DNA of 64,000 nt. It comes from Rhodotorula mucilaginosa. Lineage: Eukaryota > Basidiomycota > Microbotryomycetes > Sporidiobolales > Sporidiobolaceae. Shown here piece by piece: positions 58,244 to 64,000 of this stretch (position 1 is the first letter of the stretch; every line of letters starts with the position of its first letter). The stretch lies in assembly GCA_034406715.1 (NCBI GenBank), contig CP137869.1, forward strand, positions 744,001 to 808,000. The letters run 5' to 3'. A program made the translations under genes and the position numbers. Below the pieces are notes generated by a model. The model ran no database searches. It worked only from the letters and a program-made list of their open reading frames with translations, and was not told the origin of the DNA.

Positions 58244-59807
58244 TTACCAGCCAAAGACCATGTCCGAGACCTTGCCGAGCACGCCCTTCTGCTGAGGCTG
58301 CTGCGCCAGGGCGGCCTGCTTGCTCTTTTCGGCGAACAAGCTCGCGTGCGGATCTGCGCCGCTCGGAGTCGAAGGTGCACTCGCTCCTCCTCCGCCGATG
58401 CCGAGGAAGCCCTTTCGGGTGGGAGTCGGCGCCGCCTTGAACGCGGATTGCGGGCCGAGAACGTTGACGGGGCGGCCGACGCCCGAGGGAGTCGAAGTCG
58501 CCCCACCACCAGCGTTGCCATTCTGGCGGGGTCCGGGCGTCGCAGAAGGAGCGGACGGGACGAGGTCCTGGCCTCCTTCCGCTCCGGCCAGGGCTCGTCG
58601 GAGTCCATCCTCATCAACCGCCTTGACTCCGATCATGAGCGCGCCGCCCAAAATTTCGCCATTCTTGCGTGCGGCACGCGCCGCCGACCACGCTTGCGCG
58701 TACGTGATGGTGACCCAATTGCCGCCCTCGGTCGACGGGGTCGTGGACACGATTTCGCCGAACTGGGTGAAAAAGTCGAGAACGAGGTCGGTCGCGGCGG
58801 CCGGGAAGCCGAACACGTAGACCGAGTAACCTTCTTTGGAGTGGGCCGTCGAATGCGAAGGAAGCGGGGCAGAAGCGGCAGCGAACGGCGAGGCGGTCGG
58901 GTCGTGCGAGGTGGCAAGACGAGACCTGCCCGATACCTCCATTTGTGTCAGCGACTTCCAAGCTGGCAACGAGTCTCGAGGGAGCACAATGATCACCCAC
59001 CCAGAGTCTGCTGCATAGTCTCCGCTCTCAAACTCGTTCAACGAAGCGACAGGCGGCGCGTCTTCCTCGATCTCTTGCCGGTAGGCCGATTTTCGCGGCG
59101 GCGCAGTGTACGACGACATGCGGGGCGATTTGGACGGCGTTCTGCACATCACAAAAGGATCAGGGTCGTGTTTTCATGCTTGGATGAGCACGGCGGCGCA
59201 CCCTGATTCGCGGCCAAACAAGCTGCCGCCGCCGTAGCGAGTGACTGGCGAGCCGGACAAGGACGCCTTCCTCGCCGGCGAGTCCCACGCTCGGTCGTCT
59301 GCATTGTTCTGAGGTGACGACTCGGCGTGCTGTCCGTGTACAGAATCCCGTCAGCGCGCGCCGGGTTCAAGTGAGAGCGAGAGAAGTACTCGCCTGAGCC
59401 GCTGCGCCTCCGGACAAGTAACCGGGCAGATACGTCCGCTTGGTCCCGGGAGTTCCACCCATGACACCCGAAGATCCCTGAATGCTCGTTGCTCCCGCTC
59501 CTCCTGCGCCGTACGGGCTGCCGTACGCTCCTCCTGCGCCGGTCGACTGGTGACCGCCTGCAGTCGATCCTCCGCCAAACTGCCCACCCGCGCCAAAGGC
59601 CGCGCCGTGATTCCCACCACCGAATTGAGGCCCTGCAAAGGTGCTGCTTGTGCCCCCGAACACGCTCGACGACGCTGCTGCTCCCGTAGTGGCAGAGTTG
59701 GCTTGGTTGTACGACGATGAGAACGGCGACGACTGCTGGGGCGTCGAGAACAGGCCAGACTGCCCGCCCGTGCGGTACTGCGAATGTCCACCACCCTGTG
59801 CAAACAT
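58244..59807 (-). CDS. NUP53: Nucleoporin Nup53/Nup35, RRM-type
   Basis: A linker nucleoporin of the nuclear pore inner ring, binding Nup93/Nup155-type partners and membrane. Start MFAQGGGHSQYRTGGQSGLF (59807), then Gly/Gln/Ser-rich sequence with FG dipeptides (SSVFGG, QFGGG). Exon 2 gives NNADDRAWDSPARKASLSGS. The central Nup35-type RRM runs from YSVYVFGFPAAATDLVLDFF through FGEIVSTTPSTEGGNWVTIT to the end of the AARAARKNGEILGGALMIG stretch. The protein ends with GVLGKVSDMVFGW, an amphipathic helix of the kind that inserts in the membrane in Nup53. The first intron begins with GC, not GT (59393 down to 59309: CAG|GCGAGT ... CTCAG). Stop 58244-58246. It lies 174 bases downstream of NOP12 on the same strand. 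Confidence 0.9.
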
Positions 59808-59981
59808 GGCTATAAACGCGGAGGCGAGAAGTCGAGGTTCGAAAAGAGAAAGTTGAGCGATCTCGACGAGACCGACAGCTCCTCGAGAATCGCTATACTG
59901 AAGCAGGACCGCTGTGCGCACACTCGTACAAAGAAGCGAAGCGGTACGGAACAAGATGCGGGTTTGTCAAGAGAGAACAGG

Positions 59982-62307
59982 CTACTTTTTCTTCTTGACG
60001 CTGCTCTTCGACTGTTTCTCTATCCGCTTCTTCTCCTTCCGGTGCCGCTCCGCCGCCCGACTCTCCTTGCCCAAGATGGCCTCGGCCCCGCCTCCTCCCG
60101 CCTTCTTGCCCAAGTTGGCCTGCTTGCGCTCGTACCGCTCCGCAAGCCGCTTCTGCTCCTTCTTCTGCGCACGGCGCGCGATCCGCTCGGCATCGAGCGA
60201 CTTGACCGCCTTGCGCTCGCTCGGAGGCAGCTTGGCCAACGCTTCGGCGAGCTCGGCCTGGTGCGCCGCTTTCGAAGGCGGGTTGTGGTGGTGCTTCGCG
60301 GCGGTCGGGTCCTGCGGCGCCGCGAGGCGGACCGGCCTCGGGCGCGAACCGGCAGCGCCCGGGGCGTTCGAGCCATTGCCCGCAGCGGCGGCACTCCGCG
60401 GCGGGAGACCAGCGACAGTGCGAGCAGACGCCTTGGCGCGCGCGGCGGCCGCGGCCGTCTTGCACCGCTCGAGTCGGACCTTGCGCCGCGAGATCTTGAG
60501 GTACTTGCCCGGCGGCAGAGCGAGGAGCTCGTCGACGCACGAGTCGTCCTGTAATGAGCAAACACGTGGGGTTAGCCGGGCTTTGCTTGAAGCGCTCATA
60601 TTGCCTCAGAGATCGATGTCCCCGGGCAAGACGCACCTGCAGGAGGACGTAGCAGAATCCCTTTCCGAGACCGCTACTCGGGTCCCGGACGACACGCACG
60701 TTCTGCACGTACCGCTCGTCGGCCGGCAACTCTCCCCGTTCGCGAACCAGGCACGCCTCGACCGCCGCGCGGACGTTCTCCTCACTCTCGGCAAAGTCCA
60801 ACCCGCCGATAAAGACCGTCCTGCGCGCGTCGGCGGGCGCGACCTGGAACCCGTCCGAGTTGCGCGGGACGTCGGTCAAGTTCTCGTTCGGTTTCGCGGC
60901 CATCTGCGCAGACGCGAGGAGTGCGGCCGCCGAGCGCGGGCGGACATGGTCGGCGTGGATCGTGAACCCTTCAAAGACGCTGTTGTTGGCCGCTTCGACG
61001 ACTGCGCGGACGACCGCGCGAGCATCGACGGACTCGGGCAGGGCGGCGATGACGAGATAGGCGTTGCAGGCCTTTTTGCCGTCGTTCAACTCGCCGCGGA
61101 TCAGCGCGACCTTGCGCTTCTGAGCGTCCGTCAACGGCTGCACGCGCCCGTTGCTGCTTCGCGACGGACCTGCAGCGTCGTCATCCTCCCGAGCGCGGAA
61201 CCCGCCCCGCACGCCGCGAATGTCGGACCCTTCCGCCTCGCGCCACTCCTTCGCGCGCTTACGCGACCGCCCGCCGGCATCTTCGCCGCCCGCTTCGCCC
61301 GTCGAGGTCGCCTTGCGACCAAAGACCTTGGACGCAAAGGCGATCGAACGGAACCGGATCGAGTCGAGCTTGAGAGGAGGGCAACCTTCGGGGAGGGAGG
61401 ACTGCAGCGCCGGGTTTTGCAGAACGTGGCGGACGAGGGCCTTCTTCAGGGGCTGTTGCGGACGGCGTAGCGCGGTTAGCTTACACGAGCTTGCGGCAGA
61501 CGAGAGACTTGGAACATACCCGAGAAGTTGAGCAGTCGGCGGGGATGTTTCCAAGGAAGACTGTGCGGGCATCCCGCTCCTCCGGAGTCTCCTGCTCGCG
61601 CTTGAGGAGCTTGGCGCTCTTCTTGCCCTTGTCCTCGGACTGCTTCTTGCCCGCCTTGGTCGATTTCGTCGTCGGCTCATCCTCCGCGAGCGCTCCCTGG
61701 ATCAGGTCGTCGAGGTCCATCTTTCCGTCGTCCTCGACCTTTTCAGTTTGGTCCTCGTCCTCGTCGTCGCTGTCCACCTCCGCCTCCTCGTCCTCGTCCT
61801 CCTCGTCCTCGTCACTGGGAGCCTTGCGCTTCTTGCTCGTGATGGTAGCCTGGTGCGCCTTGGCCTTGGCGGCTGCGATGCGGGCAGCGTAGGCCTCTTC
61901 GAGATCCGCCTCGTTCTCGTCGCTCAGCTCTGCGTCCGAGTCGAGTTCAGAGAGCACTTCGTCGGCTTCGTCGTCGTCTTGCTCGACGTCATCGTCCTCG
62001 TCGCTGGCCGCAGCGGCTGCCGGTGCGTCGACTCGAGTGGAGCCCGGCTGCGCGGTCGTCTTGCTCTTCGGCTGGAACGCGAGCGAGGGTCCTTTCTGTG
62101 GCGATCAGAATACATCAGCACTCCATTCTCTCGCTGCCCCGTGCCAGTCTGGGAGCTCACCGAGTGTGCAAAGATGTCGTCGAGAGCGTCGTCTTTGGCG
62201 GGAGCTTGTCCGAGCAAGAAGGACGACAACCCGCTCGCCGGGGCTGCTTCGCCCGGCAGACTCGAGTCTTTCGGTCCAGTAGCAGCTTTGCTCTTCCCTT
62301 TCGCCAT
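59982..62307 (-). CDS. NOP12: Nucleolar RNA-binding protein Nop12/RBM34-like
   Basis: Yeast Nop12 acts in pre-25S rRNA processing. Start MAKGKSKAATGPKDSSLPGE (62307), then SSFLLGQ and DDIFAHS, a long acidic region (DEDEEDEDEEAEVDSDDEDE), and RRM1 beginning ARTVFLGNIPADCSTS after TPEERD. RRM1 is split by an intron and a long basic insert (KRAKEWREAEGSDIRG); it ends near YLVIAALPESVDARAVVRAV. RRM2 is RRTVFIGGLDFAESEENVRA ... GLGKGFCYVLLQ, followed by the exon KYLKISRRKVRLERCK, the typical end of the Nop12 RRM2. The tail is Lys/Arg-rich and finishes SSVKKKK (stop 59982-59984), a nucleolar-type signal. About 680-700 residues, longer than yeast Nop12. Confidence 0.88.
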
Positions 62308-62736
62308 CGTTGAGCGCCGTGAGTGGGCGGACGAGAAGGAGCTTCGAGCTCGAACGAGGCGGTGCAGCGAGTTCACGGTCGGTTCTCCTCTCCCCATCGC
62401 TCTCTGGTATGCCATGCTGGAGGCTCACACGGCCATGAAAGAGTCTCTCAACTGCTACGCGGGCGACTGCTGGTCTCGCTCGATGCACCGGTGTCTGTAT
62501 GGTCGCGGGTGGGTCTCGTTCAACCCTCTTCGTGTCGGCGTACACCGCTTGCGAGCTCTACTGGCGCGTGGTGGCGGTCAGCGAGACTCGTTCAGCTGTA
62601 CAGAGTATAGCCATGAGTGCTTGCTTACTCTCGCCTGGATCGCTCGCCTCTACTGGCTTTCCCCACTTCCCCGCCCCAGCTCTGAGGAGATCCGAACCCC
62701 TCAGCTGATCTTGCTCTCGAGACTGTACGGCATCCG
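62308..62736. other. divergent promoter region of NOP12 and the BTB gene
   Basis: 430 bases between divergent start codons. No gene or clear factor site was recognised. Confidence 0.5.
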
Positions 62737-64000
62737 ATGCTGCTTTACGTGCCTCTGGACGATCCACCAGCCTCAGACCTTACTATCGTCGAGGACATGA
62801 CCTCGACTCCGACGCAGACCAAGCGACTCACGGTCGTCTCGACCTCGTTCGACCCGCGCGATCCCCGCACTCACTCACAGCTCGTGCGCGTCGCCATCCC
62901 GCCGTTCGCATCCGGAAGCTGGCATCTCGAGTACGAACCGCCTTCCTCGTCCATCGGCAGGTTCCAGCCCGCCCGCGTCAACCTCCGCTGGTCGGGCTGC
63001 ACCGACTCGACCCTCCGGAGGGCCCGACTCGCCGTCACGGTCGGAGACGAGAGTCACGCGTCGACCGGTGTGCTGCAGGTCGACGGTCCGGGCAACGGAG
63101 GCTGGAGCCTCGCCGTCGGCAGACCAAACCGCGAGTGCACCGTCGTGCTCGAAATTGAACCGGACGACGTTGCGGCGAATGCTGCCGCTTTGCTCCCCAT
63201 CGAGCGTTGCCTCGCCCTCGTCGACGGTCCAGGCGCCATCGACCTCTGCTTGACCTTTGCAGGCGACTCGCGCAAGCTGTGGGCGTCGTCGCAGATGTTG
63301 GCACGCGTCAGTCCGTGGTTTGCGACCTACATCACCACGAGCGGGTACTTTGAATCGAGCATCTCGCACGCCGCGACTCCGGCCGAACGAGCCGATTGGG
63401 ACGACTCGGACTGTTCTGATGACGAAGAAGACGAAGACGAGAACGGCGGGATAGGCTCGCAGTGCAACCAGTTGCACCACGGCGCTGCAGCCGCCCTGCT
63501 CGACACGCCACCACCTTCGCCGCCAACCAAGCTGCGGGACCTCCCCTCATGGTGCCGCGTCGTCCCCATCCAAGGCACTTCGTACCGGACCTACCGCGCC
63601 TTCCTCGCCTGGGTCCTGACCGGCTGCGAGATCGAGTTTGCGCCCCTCACGTCGTCGTTCCGGTTCTCGCCGTTCGATCCTCGCAAAGCCGCGTCCTCTT
63701 CAGCCACCTCGGCAGTCCCTTCCCGGTGCGCCTCTCCAGCGCCAGGCCGCAAGACCACTGGTGGAGGACGCGGCACAGCCGCCTCTTCCACGACGACCAT
63801 CACGAACGGGATCGGCCCTTCAACCGCCTCGGCTCGAAAACGCCGCGCCGCCGCCCTCGCGCCGTTCTCGCGACTGTACCCTTCCCGCCCGAAACCCGTC
63901 TCGCCGAAATCGCTCTACCGCCTCGCACACTTCCTGGACATTCCCGCCTTGCAGGCAATCTGCCTCGCCGCTTTAAAGGACAAGCTCTCGCCCGAGATTT
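62737..64000 (+). CDS. BTB/POZ-domain protein (cut by the right edge)
   Basis: One open frame without introns to the window end. The start is ATG 62737 (MLLYVPLDDPP) or the in-frame ATG 62797 (MTSTPTQTKRLTVVSTSFDP). An N-terminal beta-rich part, possibly MATH-like (SGSWHLEYEPPSSSIGRFQP, GWSLAVGRPNRECTVVLEIE), precedes the BTB fold: IDLCLTFAGDSRKLWASSQM, LARVSPWFATYITTSGYFES, then an acidic insert (DDSDCSDDEEDEDE), YRTYRAFLAWVLTGCEIEFA and LYRLAHFLDIPALQAICLAA. Such proteins commonly act as cullin-3 adaptors or in nuclear complexes; basidiomycete yeasts have many. The C-terminus lies outside the window. Confidence 0.75.
   Translation, partial: MLLYVPLDDPPASDLTIVEDMTSTPTQTKRLTVVSTSFDPRDPRTHSQLVRVAIPPFASGSWHLEYEPPSSSIGRFQPARVNLRWSGCTDSTLRRARLAVTVGDESHASTGVLQVDGPGNGGWSLAVGRPNRECTVVLEIEPDDVAANAAALLPIERCLALVDGPGAIDLCLTFAGDSRKLWASSQMLARVSPWFATYITTSGYFESSISHAATPAERADWDDSDCSDDEEDEDENGGIGSQCNQLHHGAAAALLDTPPPSPPTKLRDLPSWCRVVPIQGTSYRTYRAFLAWVLTGCEIEFAPLTSSFRFSPFDPRKAASSSATSAVPSRCASPAPGRKTTGGGRGTAASSTTTITNGIGPSTASARKRRAAALAPFSRLYPSRPKPVSPKSLYRLAHFLDIPALQAICLAALKDKLSPEI

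Overview
The window looks like nuclear DNA of a GC-rich basidiomycete yeast, most likely a red yeast of the Rhodotorula/Rhodosporidium/Sporobolomyces group (Microbotryomycetes). The basis is dense genes on both strands, many short introns (about 50-120 bases, GTGAGT/GTAAGT/GTGCGT donors, CTGAC-type branch points, CAG acceptors), and conserved fungal proteins whose nearest remembered relatives are basidiomycete. The species call is inference; no search was run.

Bases 1-13.5 kb are unlike the rest. A gene for the RNase MRP subunit Rmp1 (5-1515) is followed by a mosaic of duplicated, partly decayed pieces: two further copies of the RMP1 3' end that still read in frame to the same C-terminus, two copies of the head of a lineage-specific gene ('family C'), two copies of another lineage-specific gene ('family B', minus strand), a truncated unknown gene, and an unknown multi-exon gene whose last exon carries a non-autonomous hAT-type DNA transposon of 1.17 kb with 8-base target duplications. 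A 27-base G run and a 25-base C run sit at the edges of one RMP1-tail copy.

From 13.5 kb on the genes are mostly intact housekeeping genes: histone H2A (13.5 kb), aldehyde dehydrogenase, a second H2A, a USP-type deubiquitinase, RNase P/MRP subunit Rpp40, a glutamine-rich LisH (Flo8/Som1-like) regulator, a GT64 glycosyltransferase ending in HDEL, the TOR kinase (8.5 kb), a Gbp2/Hrb1-like SR protein with three RRMs, the shared alpha subunit of farnesyl/geranylgeranyl transferase, a glyoxylate/hydroxypyruvate reductase-like dehydrogenase, glutamine:fructose-6-phosphate amidotransferase, a HTH/SANT-like protein, a divergent pair of unknown genes, a large coiled-coil protein with an in-frame TAG or optional intron, nucleoporin Nup53/35, nucleolar RNA-binding Nop12, and a BTB-domain gene cut by the right edge.

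There is no operon structure. Links between genes are mostly architectural: divergent promoters (H2A/USP, RPP40/LisH, GBP2/RAM2, the 51.3-53.7 kb pair, NOP12/BTB) and tight convergent ends (USP and RPP40 stop codons 35 bases apart). Functionally, two subunits of RNase P/MRP and a nucleolar rRNA factor lie in one window, together with TOR, which controls ribosome production; nothing in the sequence shows this is more than coincidence.
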